From Gnetum montanum (lineage: Eukaryota > Streptophyta > Gnetopsida > Gnetales > Gnetaceae), in contig MNCI01004801.1 in assembly GCA_015680685.1 (NCBI GenBank), forward strand, positions 585,468-649,467: a DNA stretch of 64,000 bases, in the 5' to 3' direction. The position numbers and the translations under genes were made by a program. Under the pieces are notes generated by a model, which worked only from the letters and a program-made list of their open reading frames with translations, made no database searches and was not told the origin of the DNA. Below are positions 22,160 through 34,194 of this stretch, one piece after another; within the stretch, counting starts at the first letter, position 1, and each line of letters begins with the position of its first letter.

Positions 22160-23700
22160 ACCTAACAATTTTAAATAGAAGAACTTAGAGTTAAAAACTC
22201 TACCTATCGGCATGGAATATGCATTTCTGAAAAATGGCAAGCTGATGATAATTAATGCCAACCTTGCTCCTAAGTAGAAAAATATGTTGCTAAATATGGT
22301 TAACAAATGGCCAACAGCCTTCACTTGGTCATATCCTGAACTCACTAGGATTGATCCTAGGATATGTCAGCATCACATCTATACTGATCCTTCCATTAAG
22401 CTAAAGAAGTAGCTACAACAATGATTGAACCCCAAATTAAATTAGATCGTCAAAGAGGAAATTAAACAACTCCTTAAGGTGGGGTTCATCTATTCAATTA
22501 TGGATAGTGAGTGGGTTAGCCCACTTGTGATTGTGCCAAAGAAAATGGAAAGTGGAGGATGTGTACTGATTTCAGGCTATTAAACATGGAAATTTTCAAA
22601 GATCATTTCCTGTTGCCATTTGTGGACTATGTATTGGACACTATCACTAGGCATTGCTATTACAACTTTCTAGATGGTTATAGTGGCTATAACCAGATTT
22701 AGATCATACTAGAGGATTAGCTCAAAACTACATTCAGAAGTTCTTGGGGGACTTTTGCATATCGAAAGATGTTGTTTGCTCTGTGCAATGCCCCTACAAC
22801 ATTTCAATGCCTTGTCTTAAGTATTTTTTAGTAGTAGATTGGTATTGGAATGGAAGTCTTCATGGATGAATTTTTCACCTATGGTGCTACATTTTAGCAA
22901 GCCTTGTATTGCCTCGATAAAGTGCTTAAAAGGTATGTGGAGACCAATCTTTAGCTCAATTGGAAAAAGAGCGATCTCATGGTCTAGGAAGGCATTGTGT
23001 TGGGGCACAGGATATGACAAGTAGGGATTGACATGGACCTTAAAAAGATTAGGGTCATCTAAGGAATAACCTGTTAGCCAAAAATTGTTAAAGATATTTG
23101 GTCATTATTTGGACACACTAATTACTATTGACGATTCATAGAGAATTTCTCTAAGATCACTAAACCATTAGTTGCTCTCACAAAGAAAGACACTCCATTC
23201 ATACGGACCAGGGAATGTCAAAAAGAATTCTAGTAACTTAAGGAGAAGATTGTAGAAACTCCAATTCTACGAGTACTTAATTAGTCCCATCCATTTCACA
23301 TCATGATGGATACATCAAACTATGCCTTGGAAGTTTTGATTACATAGTTGGATGATCAGAAACATCCTTATTATATCCACTATGCAAGCTAAAGCATTAT
23401 GGGTGCATAGCTCAATTACACCACAATAGAAAAAGAGTTAATGAAAATGGTGTATTCCTTGAAGAAATTTAGGCACCATGTGCTTGGATATAAGGTATTT
23501 GTGTACATTAATCACAGTGCCATTCACTTCCTCATGAATAAGCTGATGATGAATCCCCTTGTCATATGGTGGCTAGTGATCTTACAATAGCTTAATCTTA
23601 CAATGATAGATCAAAAGGGAACTATGAATGTGGTCACTGATCTCTTATCTTGGTTAAGATGGGACAAAAAAAAGGAGGAGAGTCTACTCTTTGATCAATT
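22160..23700 (+). pseudogene. Reverse transcriptase and RNase H of A2 (broken)
   Basis: Readable blocks are WVSPLVIVPKK, DHFLLPFVDYVLDTI, NFLDGYSGYNQ, GTFAYRKMLFALCNAPTTFQ and VFMDEFFTYGA. The catalytic pair that is normally DD reads DE here. RNase H follows with TSNYALEVLIT, HYAS, NYTTIEKELMKMVYSLKKFR and KVFVYINHSAIHFLMNK. Several TAG and TGA stops and frameshifts are present. The order and wording are those of the Athila/Tat branch. Confidence 0.85.
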
Positions 23701-23879
23701 TCTTGATGAACTTCTCTTTGTTAGTGCAATAAATAAAGAAGTAGCCATTGAACCAAAAATGGTAAAATGGCATTTTCACTTATCTTCTCACTCAGGAGAT
23801 GCCACAAGACTTGGGTCACTAGAAGAAACATTAGTTTTTTCATTAGGTCAAATGCTTCATGAAAATCAATGGATACCTT

Positions 23880-24990
23880 TATAATATGTGTGCCGATGGC
23901 TTGGTTTGTTGGTATGTCCCTAATGTTGATCAATTATATATTCTCTAAGATGCTCATGAGGGTAGTTTTGGGTATGACTATGTAGGGAGATGTGTGGCCA
24001 TTAAGATTCTAATGGCAAGGTATTACTAGCCAACAATCTTTAGGGACACTCACCAATTCATCTGCTCTTGTGAACACTATCAATGAGATGCTGGAATGAC
24101 TGCTCGAATTGAGAGGCCTCAGTAGTGGATCCAACCACTAGAGTCCTTTGATATTTGGGGCATTAATTTCATGGGTTCCATCATGCCTATGTCAAATAGA
24201 AAGGCATACATTATAGTGGTTGTTGACTATTGTACCAAATAGGTAGAAGAAGTAGTCGTTACCAACTATACATCTTCCACTACTACATGGTTTGTATAAA
24301 AAAGTGTTGTAAACAGGTTTGGAGTGTGATGTGCACTAATTTCTAACAATGGTAATCATTTTACAGGTGCTACGTTTTACAAGCTCATGAAATACTTGGA
24401 GGTTGAACATAACTTAACAACACCTTACCATCCCCATGCCAATGCTCAGGTTGAGGCTACCAATAGGAAGATCACCAAGATCCCAATGAGAAAATTAGCA
24501 AATATAGGAGAGACTAGAGCACAAAACTTAATGATATCCTCTAGGCATACCGCTGAACATGGAAATGCCCTATAGGCTACTCTTCCATGAGCTAGTGTAT
24601 GGAAAATTACCAACTCTTCCTATCCAATCCAAGCTTTGTACACTTTTAACAACATGTGACCTTGACCTCAGCTTAGCATAGAAAAAAGATTGATCAACCT
24701 TAACATGCTAGATGAGAATAGATTGGTAGCCCTGTCATTGAATGAAGTACACAAGGCATTCAACAAACAATGCCATAATTTTAGAATAAGAAAAGTTAAA
24801 TTTAAACTTGGAGACAAGGTCCTTTACTAGAACCCCACACATGTTCCACAATGAACCAAGTTTCAAACATTTTGGGAAGGGCCTTATATCATTTATGAAA
24901 CCTTTCCTTTTGGGGCCATGTTGATCTACAAACCTAAGAGGCCAAACAAAAAGTAATTAGTCAATATACAAAAACTTAAATCTTTCCATG
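23880..24990 (+). pseudogene. Integrase of A2 (broken)
   Basis: The zinc-binding region (DAHEGSFGYDYVG, CSCEHYQ with a lost C) is followed by the catalytic core. This has FDIWGINFMG, VVVDYCTK, ALISNNGNHFTGATFY and TPYHPHANAQVEATNR. Both catalytic Asp positions (IDFMG and SDNG in relatives) read Asn here, consistent with G-to-A changes, while the Glu in QVEATNR is kept. The C-terminal part (KLGDKVLY, FPFGAMLIYKPKRPNKK) has no chromodomain. Stops interrupt it. Confidence 0.85.
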
Positions 24991-26225
24991 AGCCCAAGCA
25001 AGCTATTGCTAGAAACACCTCCACAGATGGACAACCTTGCTCAATTTTTTGGATCTCCTCCTTTCAACTCAGTCATGCAGGAGATTTTCATTTGTGCTAA
25101 CCATATCAATGTCTAGACTGGTCTTACAATGGTGATGCAAAGTCACTAAAAGTGGTTGGTTTTGATCTAGACTAAGGATGGACTTTATCAAATCATTTAA
25201 ACATGAAATTCACAAGGGACTTCATATGACCATGATTAGGAATTCCATTCCATTCTCTCCCTCATCCATCAATGATTTTCATTCTTCACCTCACTACCAG
25301 TTTTCATGTGTTGTTCAATGTCTTAGTTTGATGTGTTGAAATTCTTAGGTAGATTCTTCTAGATTAAGTCCTTAACTTTTCATGACCATTAATCATTGTG
25401 GGGCCCATAAAATCTTTAGTTGAGGTTATGCAAGGGAAAAAAGGCTGTGTGCCTACTATGGGGAGGACCCACTTGCATATCCCCTAGTTGGGATAGTTAT
25501 CTCCTTATCCTTAGACATTTTTGCAATCAAATCTCTCATGTGCTTCATTAATGCATCCAATTGTGCACTCCTTTAAGGAATTTCTGCATCATTCTTCCAA
25601 TTGAAAACCTCCATTTTGGTGAACTATCAAGTCCTCTTCATGCATTTCATCATGTTCTTGGCTTCGTGTGCTTCCAAAAGACTTCAAGTTCATGTAAAAA
25701 CTCCTTGTATTTCTTGAATTTTTGAAAAGTCAATGGTGGTCAAAAAATGTGTCAATGCAACCTCGTTGATGCATGGCAAAAATACTATAAATAGAGCATA
25801 ACACTAAGCAATTTTTTTCCATTTTGCTTCAAATAAGAGGGGATTTTTTATGAATTTTTAGAGCCCAAAACCTTCCAAAGTCCATATCTTTCACATTTCT
25901 TGTCTGATTTTAGTCATTTTTCAGTCTGCTAGCTACTAGAGTTATGATCTTCATTGTGGGGGCCACAAACCCTAGGTTTTTGATAGAAACTTTTGTGAAA
26001 TTTTTCTAACTCCCCCTGAGTTTAATGAATAAAATAATATTAAATCATCAACCTATGGAAATTAAACCCTTCCAACAAACTTTGGTAACCTAAAATTAAA
26101 TAAAATAACATTAAAAGATCATTTTGCCATAACTACATCTTAGCCAAGTGTAATTGTTTGAAAGGAGATAAGGTACCTAATGTTATGAGTTACACACTAT
26201 ATGATAATTTGTTGATCGTGTTATG
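24990..26225 (+). other. Spacer of A2 with promoter-like region and purine tract
   Basis: Between integrase and the extra reading frame lies about 1.2 kb that is also found in A4 (46420-48550) and partly in A3 (35980-37260). It holds a conserved GCCTACTATGGGGAGGACCC motif at 25451-25470. It also has U3-like phrases (caacctcgttgatgcatgg), a TATA box CTATAAATAG at 25785-25794, and a conserved 300-bp leader. Its sharing among three independent insertions shows that it belongs to the family. Confidence 0.7.
25785..25794 (+). promoter_or_regulatory. Candidate internal promoter TATA box in A2
   Basis: CTATAAATAG is preceded by 'tgatgcatggcaaaaata', which resembles the end of the LTR U3 and its own TATA region (CCTATAAATAT). 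A4 has CTATATATACC at the equivalent place (46841-46853, minus). It could drive the downstream extra reading frame. Confidence 0.45.
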
Positions 26226-28456
26226 GTCATAGATGGCACTAAGACCAAAGCATGGACTAGAGGCAGGATCGTCTTGACCTAGGGATAAGTAGCCTAGAAC
26301 TAGAAGGGGCCAACAAGAACAACCCCAGGAGTAAGAAGCTAAATCATGCCATGGGACCTCTTCATGAGGATCTTGAAGTTGAGTCTATTCATAAAATTTT
26401 AAAAAAGTGAAAATAGAGTGGTCTCACCAAGATGAGACACTAGGTCCCATGCCAAGACTTGAAGTTACCTTGATCCTTGATTGCCTTGATCAAATCAAGC
26501 CTTGAGATGTTCAATGTTTGGTTCTCCAAGAACTAAACTTTGGGATGTTCCTAGATTTCACTTCAAAGGAAGTTAGAGCTCAACTAAGGACCTCTCCCAT
26601 GTGGCCAATCATCACTTCCAGTGGGGAGTGGTACATGGAAGAGACCTACCTCTTCTAGAACAATTGATAGCCATGTGCCACAATTAGAATCAAGGACATT
26701 CACATGTTCTACTCGGTGGAAGCAATTGTGCAAGCTCTCAACTTGCTTGATATTGTAACTACCATGGTAGAGATCTCAACTCAAGCAAACCTTGAGGTAA
26801 AGAATAAGTGGAACCAATGATGCTATGGAGTAAACTATAAGAAGTATGGTTCACTCACTGTGGTAGAACACATGTATTTCAATATAGTGATCCATCACCT
26901 TAATTTGATGGTGAGGGCTAGTAAGAAAACTACCTTTCCACCCATGTGTATGTCACTTTAAGCTTAGAATTTTCTATTAACCTTCCATAGCTAATCTAAC
27001 TAGAGATAGAGAAGTGGTTCAAAGAAAATGAATTTGGAAGGAAGATCCTACCCTTTCCCTACCTCATCAAAAAACTATGCAAAAGGATAGGAATAGTTTG
27101 CTATGCCAACAACATAATTAGACATGCTCCTTCTACCTCTTGGACAAAAATAATGAAGGAAAAGACCCCTATCACAACTAAGGAAGAGGAGAAGCCACCA
27201 CCACTATCCACTAAAAAGCAATCAATGTTAGAAATGTGTGTTGTTGTAGAATGCATGAAAAAGCTCCAAGAGCAACTCTTGTAGTAGTAGTGAGTAGGAT
27301 TGAGTGGGGAGCCCTTCATCTACCAACTAGTCCTTAGTCATTTGAACGAGTTAACGCATACCATAAGCTAGTTGGAAGACACAATGCCTACATTTTTTGC
27401 CCAAAGAATGCAACTATCCATGAATTTAAATCCTAGTTGTTGAGAGGTAATAGTGTTCATTTCTAAACAGCAGCAGTTCCCATAAATTTTTGGGAATGTT
27501 TCTACCTTCTCGGTGTGCTTGAAGGAGGGAGATGGGACCATCATCTTGGTGATGTAGCACCAAGGGTAGGAAATGGTGGTAGAGGTGGTGGTAAACCATG
27601 TGGTTAAAGCCCTCAATGTTTCTATGATTTTTGTACTCGACATGGCTACATTTAGAGATGCATAGATGTTTGCAGGAGTAACTAGTGGAAGGTTCAGCAT
27701 GGCCCCAAGGAGTTGCTGGAATGACTAGTGGAAACCTAACAAATAATTTTATAGGTCTTTGACCTTCCAAAAAATATTTTTTCTACCTAGTCAATATTGT
27801 TTGAAGCAAGGGACAAGTGCATAATTGTAGAGGTGCAACTTAAAATGGCTTGGACTAAGAATCGATGCCTAGCTATGGAAGTTGCCAATTTGAGAGCTCA
27901 TCTTACTAATGCCTCTATACTTAGTCAAGAAATAATAAAGGATAAAGCTTTTTAGTAGCTTCAGTTCAAATTTCAAGAGGTTAAGTATGAGAGGAAGTCA
28001 ATGATCTTTAACAAGTCCTTAGCGAAGAAAAAACCTATTACATTAATAAGGACTTAAATGAGGTGCACTAGGAGAATGATAGTCTAACTAAAGAAAATCA
28101 ACACTTGCATGCCATCAAGCTTCAAAAAGAATAGATGGTTGATTAGAAGTGATAGCAATAGGAGAAACTTGTTAGCATGTTAATGAATATAAGAAGGTTG
28201 GTAGTTGAAAATTTCAATCTCTCCATGGAGGAAGTCTATGCCCTTTGCCAAAAATCTGCAATTGAAATAGCTACTTGGAAGAGCAAGACCCTCAAATTCA
28301 AAAGGGTCAAGAACCATTACAGAGATCAAGTTGGTTTGCAAAAAGAACTTAATGAATGAGAAATTAAATTGACAAAGGTGAAGGTGAACTAGGCCCTCCA
28401 GCAGCTCCAGCAAGGAGGTGATGTGTGGTAGCCCATCTTTGATAGACTACACACAT
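26226..28456 (+). pseudogene. Extra 3' reading frame of A2, part 1
   Basis: A large reading frame follows the integrase and is shared with A4 (43545-46420, minus). Recognisable shared blocks are TSPMWPIITSSGEWYMEETY, YGVNYKKYGSLTVVEHMYF, HLNLMVRASKKTTFPPMC and LCKRIGIVCYANNIIRHA. A Glu/Pro/Thr-rich hinge follows, and then a long charged, helical region likely to be coiled-coil (to 28456). No transmembrane segment is evident, so it does not look like an envelope protein. It sits where Athila elements carry their third reading frame. The function is unknown. It is broken by stops and frameshifts, and by the insertion at 28462. Confidence 0.7.
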
Positions 28457-28726
28457 AAAACTGTTGGCGACCATTTGGGACACGATCGCCAACGAGTATC
28501 CTCGAATAGGCTTTAGGTGCTTGTTGGTCTCTGGCAACACCAAGACCTAGATACCTCCAAATAGACTCAGTAGTTAATGTGAGTATGTGTGTGTGCTGTT
28601 GCGACGTGCAATTGTGAAAAATGAAATGATTGCATTGTGTGTAAGCTATAAATGACTTTTCTTAAAGAGATTCAACCAACTTTGCCAAGTATTGTGAGTT
28701 GTTGAGAGTTCCTATTTTGTTCAATT

Positions 28727-29480
28727 NNNNNNNNNNNNNNNNNNNNNNNNNNNNNNNNNNNNNNNNNNNNNNNNNNNNNNNNNNNNNNNNNNNNNNNNNN
28801 NNNNNNNNNNNNNNNNNNNNNNNNNNNNNNNNNNNNNNNNNNNNNNNNNNNNNNNNNNNNNNNNNNNNNNNNNNNNNNNNNNNNNNNNNNNNNNNNNNNN
28901 NNNNNNNNNNNNNNNNNNNNNNNNNNNNNNNNNNNNNNNNNNNNNNNNNNNNNNNNNNNNNNNNNNNNNNNNNNNNNNNNNNNNNNNNNNNNNNNNNNNN
29001 NNNNNNNNNNNNNNNNNNNNNNNNNNNNNNNNNNNNNNNNNNNNNNNNNNNNNNNNNNNNNNNNNNNNNNNNNNNNNNNNNNNNNNNNNNNNNNNNNNNN
29101 NNNNNNNNNNNNNNNNNNNNNNNNNNNNNNNNNNNNNNNNNNNNNNNNNNNNNNNNNNNNNNNNNNNNNNNNNNNNNNNNNNNNNNNNNNNNNNNNNNNN
29201 NNNNNNNNNNNNNNNNNNNNNNNNNNNNNNNNNNNNNNNNNNNNNNNNNNNNNNNNNNNNNNNNNNNNNNNNNNNNNNNNNNNNNNNNNNNNNNNNNNNN
29301 NNNNNNNNNNNNNNNNNNNNNNNNNNNNNNNNNNNNNNNNNNNNNNNNNNNNNNNNNNNNNNNNNNNNNNNNNNNNNNNNNNNNNNNNNNNNNNNNNNNN
29401 NNNNNNNNNNNNNNNNNNNNNNNNNNNNNNNNNNNNNNNNNNNNNNNNNNNNNNNNNNNNNNNNNNNNNNNNNNNNNNNN
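28727..29480. other. Assembly gap (754 N)
   Basis: This is a run of undetermined bases inside U1. Both edges are LTR-like sequence, so the gap is probably a repeat the assembler could not resolve. Its true length is unknown. Confidence 0.99.
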
Positions 29481-29821
29481 TCAAAAATATCTTAACTAAC
29501 TTCTCTCCCAAGTAACTTGCCCAATAATTTAGGAAGTATTGACTTAGGAAGTTAGGAGAAATATTGCAAATATTGCTTTTGTGAATAATGAAAAATAAAT
29601 CTAATAGCTCCATATGATTGTTATTTTCATTTTTATTTTTTTTAGAATTTTAGGTTTTGAATACTATTTAAGCCCTGGATTATGAACAAGGTGGTGGTAA
29701 AAAGATAATACAATATCCACCTTGGTGTAGACATTGGTGGTAGCGGTAGCCAATCCGTGTAAACTTATATTAATAAATTATCTGCATTTGCACCCATGTA
29801 AAAGTAGCTAGAAATAGAAAT

Positions 29822-31156
29822 TTAAATCCAAAATATGAGGTCCGAATGTGAAGGTGCCAGGCCTAGAACTACCAGCAAATATTTCCAAATTATCCTGCCC
29901 TGCCAAAAATCATTATCAACCGCCACTACGGAAGAAGGCTCTATCGTTGCATCCAACATCATTGTTGTATAGTGTTTAGTTGCTAGAGAGCCAACGGTGT
30001 GGATGCGTTTGCAATCACCATCTATCTCTAGCAGAGAATAGACACCTTCCTTGTCCTTGGGAGTGCTCAGTATTTTCTGCATATTATCACCCACAACCGC
30101 AGGCACAGGCGTAGGCACTATAGAGGAGATAATCTGGACCTCTAGCTTGGCTTCCCACATTGCTGATCCACATAGCATGGCTACCAACACGGCACTTAGG
30201 GCATTGAAATACCAGCAACGTGGCAAGCGTGACAATGTTCACGACATCGGTGATGTTGTTTCCATGCATCATTATCCGCAACACAATTGTCGCCGCGTAC
30301 TGCTGAACAATGATGCCCTTTCTTGAAACCTACTCGCACATCCGTTACCGAGTGTTGCATCCACCACTTGCGTTTTAGCCCTGTTTCACTTATTGGATTT
30401 TGCTACAACTTGTTACTTTACAAAACCTATTAAACCACCTACTGTTACATGCCCTGGCCGCGAAATTAGGGTTCACGAATGTTATGGTTACAGATTCATC
30501 GTTTATTAGTATGTCAAAACAGAGAAACTGAATCCTGCGTGGCAAGCATTTGATGAAATTATCAAGCAAAATATGAGGTTATCTTGGTGGTTCTTAGCAT
30601 TTTTTACCAGCAAGCATAGCTTTCATAATTTCACTTTTGGTTACTGTATTGATAAGAACCACAACACCACTTTCAGAATAAGCATACAGTCTTTCCAGCT
30701 TCCAGAAAACATTTTCCCAATGCCTGAACTATGCCACATTATAATACAAGATGCACCTCTGTTCCTAAGATTTTATCATGGTACATAGCCTCTATCTCTG
30801 TTCATTGGTTTCAATTGAATCTGGCCTAGCCTGCGTGAAAATCAAGACCGATCCTATCTCCATTAATATTTATCGTCAATATGCTTGTGTGACCAAGCCA
30901 TGTATATTTCCACATCCACCACCGTCGCTGAACCATCTCTGAGCTCATAAAATGGTTGAATTAAACCCTTTCTAAATGTCCTCCCAATAAGCATCGCATA
31001 AATATGCCAGAATATTGCACTCTTTGGTCGATGTATAAGGTAAAAAAAATGTGTTTCATCACCGTATAACTTGTATGAATCTTTAGTAAATTTAGGCATA
31101 TATTTTTTTATTCTCTTTCCATTTCTTTTTAAAATAGACTGAAACTCCTGTTCCAT
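29822..31156 (-). other. Coding-like sequence of unknown origin inside U1
   Basis: Two minus-strand stretches look protein-coding and have no counterpart in the related U2. One (30863-31156) reads FLYLIHRPKSAIFWHIYAML-like sequence (seen as HFFYLIHRPKSAIFWHIYAM). The other (29822-30284, across a frameshift) has MHGNNITDVVNIVTLATLLV and then PKDKEGVYSLLEIDGDC and VGSLATKHYTTMMLDA. I do not recognise either. The GC content is higher than in the flanks. A captured host gene fragment is one explanation; chance open frames are another. Confidence 0.3.
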
Positions 31157-31185
31157 GAAATGGCCTAAAATGTGCCAACAAAAAC

Positions 31186-31768
31186 AAGGTAGACATTCTC
31201 CTAAAGGAGCTACAAATTGAGGATATGATTGAGCATATGAAGCTCACCAAACTATGTTACTCAAACTTGGTAATGTTAATAGTTGGAAGACCTTGATCAA
31301 ATTTGGAGAAGTAGCTAGCTCATACTTGTTGTACGAGGCTAAGTTCAAGATGCACAAAGAAACCATGTAGAAGCTTGAGGTGGCAAATGCAGAACTTGAT
31401 GTTCTTAGGTAGCACTTCACCGATTGATGGTTCATAGCTAAGAACTTGGTTAAGTAAATGGGTGACTACTAGGAGCTACAAAATGTAGTAAAAGCATTTG
31501 ATGTTGAATGTAAGCTTTTTGCTGCTTGGTTCATTAATTTGAAGGAGTTGTTCTCGATAATGCCCTATCCTTGGGATGTTCCCACATCAGGCCACATTCA
31601 CAATGTGGTGTGGACCATGAATGATCCTAGGAGTAAGGAGGAGAAGATGAAGGCACTATTAGATGTCTTCCATCTTCCACCAAAGGTTGTAGCTACTGTA
31701 GGTCAACTAGAATTGCCTCAACCACCTTATGTGCTTAAAGTAGGAGAAGGTCCTTTAAAGCCTTAGAA
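31186..31768 (+). pseudogene. Extra 3' reading frame of A2, part 2 (C-terminus)
   Basis: It resumes directly after the U1 target duplication with the coiled-coil region. It ends in a conserved tail: PYPWDVPTSGHIHNVVWTMN, DPRSKEEKMKALLD, FHLPPKVVATVGQ and GEGPLKP, then a TAG. The same tail ends the equivalent frame of A4 (43764-43546, minus: CPWDVPISTHIGEV, KMKALLDTFYLPPK, EGPLEP). This defines the C-terminus of the family's extra protein. The role of the tail is unknown. Confidence 0.75.
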
Positions 31769-32059
31769 GCCTCTACCACCTGGGACCATTTGAACTTCTT
31801 TCTTTTCTTCATGTCAACAGAGGAGTTATGTTTGTTAGTTTTGTCCTAGTGTTCAATTTTGTTATTCTGAACACCAAAATTTTATAATGATTATAATTCC
31901 ATACATTCGAGCACTTAGTTTTTGTTTGCATATGTGTGTGTGTTGTGTTTGTGTGTGTTACTAGTTAGTTAATAATCCCATACCTTCCCAAAATTTTGTA
32001 ATAAGCTTATTTCTCCTTTTGTTTACTTGAGGATAAGTTTTCATTTAGTCATGGAGGTA

Positions 32060-32938
32060 TGATGAGTCATTTTAAGGGTTACATTGATGAGGCCTCATTA
32101 AAGCAACCCCATCAACTTGCCCATGTTGATGCATGATGTGATGTGTTGATGTGACCTCATCGACGCAGTGTCTGTTTTCACCTATAAATACATGCTCCCC
32201 AATCGCATTTATGGGAACAAGTCTCATAGTTGTAGTGAAGCTCTAACAAGTTTTCCACTTAAAAGTTAGAATATTTTCTAAGTGCCCATAATAGGAGTTA
32301 AAGAGTACATGGATCTTTATTTGAATACTATTGTACTTGATAATGGCAGTGTGTGTGGCAATAAAGACAAGCTTTTTAATAAAACTTGTAGCACTTTGAA
32401 ATAGATTAATTATTTCCTTTATGCATTTAATATTTTACGCAATTTCCTTTAATGTTCCAAGTAATTAAGTAATTAATTAAGCTAAATTAAATAGTAATTA
32501 ATTAGTCACATAAGTACGATCACTTCAAGAATATGCTTGATGCTTGGCAATCCTAGTAATGCTTAATGTTTGGTAATCCAGTAGTGTTAAATGTGTTTAG
32601 GATGTGTATGACAAGTGGGAATGGATGTGCATGTTAGGATTAGTTAAATGTTAGTTAGTTAGAGTAAATTAGCAATTAAATATATAATTCTTTATTCTTT
32701 TTTTTAGATGACTTAAAACATAAAACATAAAAATGATAAAAATCATATGCCTCAGTTGCACTTAACCATACCTTTGCATTCACAAGTGTAATTGGGAAGA
32801 CAATTATTACAACGGTTAGTTTCAACTCCTAGAGACCAATGTACTTAAAAGACTATAAGTCCACGGAATTCGACTAGATCATGCATGAATACTTAGTGAT
32901 TCATATAGTTGGGCATAGGGTCTACTCACCACTCATCA
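32060..32938 (+). repeat. 3' LTR of A2
   Basis: It starts TGATGAGTC directly after a purine-containing stretch (CATGGAGGTA, 32050-32059) that is probably the polypurine tract, and ends ACTCATCA. The TATA box is CCTATAAATA at 32181-32190. It differs from the 5' LTR at many sites, mostly transitions, which points to an old insertion. Confidence 0.9.
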
Positions 32939-32943
32939 ATGAC

Positions 32944-34189
32944 ATAGAGAACTATTTGTATTATCTGACACTAATCTTCTATGTAGAATGTATGGTCATT
33001 ACATTGATGTTGTACCCTACTAGTCTTGTAAGTTCCAAGATGAGTAATGCATTCTAATCAAAAGCGTAGAGGTTTTTGAAAGCATTGAAAAGGTAATTGA
33101 TGAGAAATTATTTTCTTCTACTTGTTGTTCCTTGAATTATAATTTATAAAGGAAGAATACCTTCATATTCATTTTGAGATATTATCAAGTAACCTATTAT
33201 AGGCTTTAAGCACTTACTCTTCTTTAAGTCAAGCTTCCTTGAATTAATGGTAGCATAGTTATTATTAACAATCATTATATATCTTGATGCTCTACAATTG
33301 AATATAAAAGCCATTGCATACTTAGCATAGTCTTCTCTAGGATAATTTGCTAATCATGTATATAAACTATCAAAATCCCTACAACTCAGCATCTCTAACT
33401 CTATCCTCTAAAAATGATGAGACATTAATAGATGATTAGGATTTAAAATCATACTTCTCATGATCTTACACCTAGAATAAGATATTGGAATACTTGTGCT
33501 CTTCTTCTAATACATACCAAAAATCTTCTTTAAAATCATAGCTTGCATGCTTATAGTTATGATGAATAGAAAGTCATGTTAATTCTACCTTAGTATCATT
33601 TTTTTAAATATATCTCTTAACATCATTTAAATGATAGTACATTAGCAACATATCCCAATAGTAATCTATCTATCTATCCTTTCCTTACCTAGGAGAAATG
33701 GAGAACCTTAGATATATTTTGACAACCAATTTTGAGTCTTTGAATTTCTATGTAGATGTATCCTTGTTTCTTAAATTGCAATTATATTTTTGAACAACTT
33801 CCAACTATGATATACCTTTCACATCTAAAGGTATGCTTTAATATGCATTAATAATTATTGTATAATTTTCTTCATCATCATTTTTCTCTAAATTAAGAAT
33901 AATTTTCTTGTAAATCTATCAAGAAACATTCAAAGTGTAGAAGACTTGACTATGTTCAACCAAAGTAAGTTCATACAGCATAGGATAAGCCTCCATTTCC
34001 CCTATATTTCTATCAATAGTAGAATTCATAAGGAGTCTATTATAGATAGAAATGACATCAGTTAAGGAATTTCTAGACTTTGTAATTTGTAACAACATAT
34101 TATAAAATGATTGAGACTTTTTTCTTTTTGAGTTGGCTATATACTTTACAATGTACTTTATAACAACATACTTATTTAATATAGGCTAG
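32944..34189. other. AT-rich DNA between A2 and A3, nothing recognised
   Basis: No coding domain, LTR or array was recognised. It could be decayed retrotransposon sequence, but I cannot show that. Confidence 0.4.
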
Positions 34190-34194
34190 AAATT

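Larger units (their letters stand above)
28462..31180 (-). mobile_element. LTR-type insertion U1 inside A2 (solo LTR or remnant)
   Basis: The insertion begins TGTTGGC and ends GCCAACA, and is flanked by a perfect 5-bp duplication AAAAC (28457-28461 and 31181-31185). Read on the minus strand, its first 40 or so bases (TGTTGGCACATTTT...) match the start of U2 at 62763. The part next to the gap (29481-29560) matches U2 at about 63640-63705. It therefore belongs to the U2 family in minus orientation. With no internal protein region seen, it may be a solo LTR carrying extra sequence, or a deleted element. The N gap hides 754 positions. Confidence 0.75.
17924..32938 (+). mobile_element. Ty3/gypsy retrotransposon A2 (Athila/Tat branch), 15 kb
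   Basis: Two LTRs (17924-18806 and 32060-32938) bound an internal region with gag, protease, reverse transcriptase, RNase H and integrase in that order, then a large extra reading frame. The flanking 5-mers ATGAT (17919-17923) and ATGAC (32939-32943) are a target-site duplication with one transition. The primer-binding site is tRNA-Asp type. There is no chromodomain after integrase. Every coding part carries stops and frameshifts, so it cannot move on its own. A second LTR element (28462-31180), which contains the N gap, is inserted in the extra reading frame; without it the element would be about 12.3 kb. Confidence 0.9.

Noticed and set aside
27368-27770. Overlapping minus-strand frames of 110-114 codons in A2
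   Set aside because: They are antisense to the extra reading frame. A4 shows the same antisense pattern at 44953-45156, and the sense frame is the conserved one.
28672-29613. Long open frames on both strands across the gap
   Set aside because: They are open only because undetermined bases cannot form stops.
32944-34189. Possible decayed protein-coding sequence right of A2
   Set aside because: Six-frame reading gave no motif that I could name, so no call is made.
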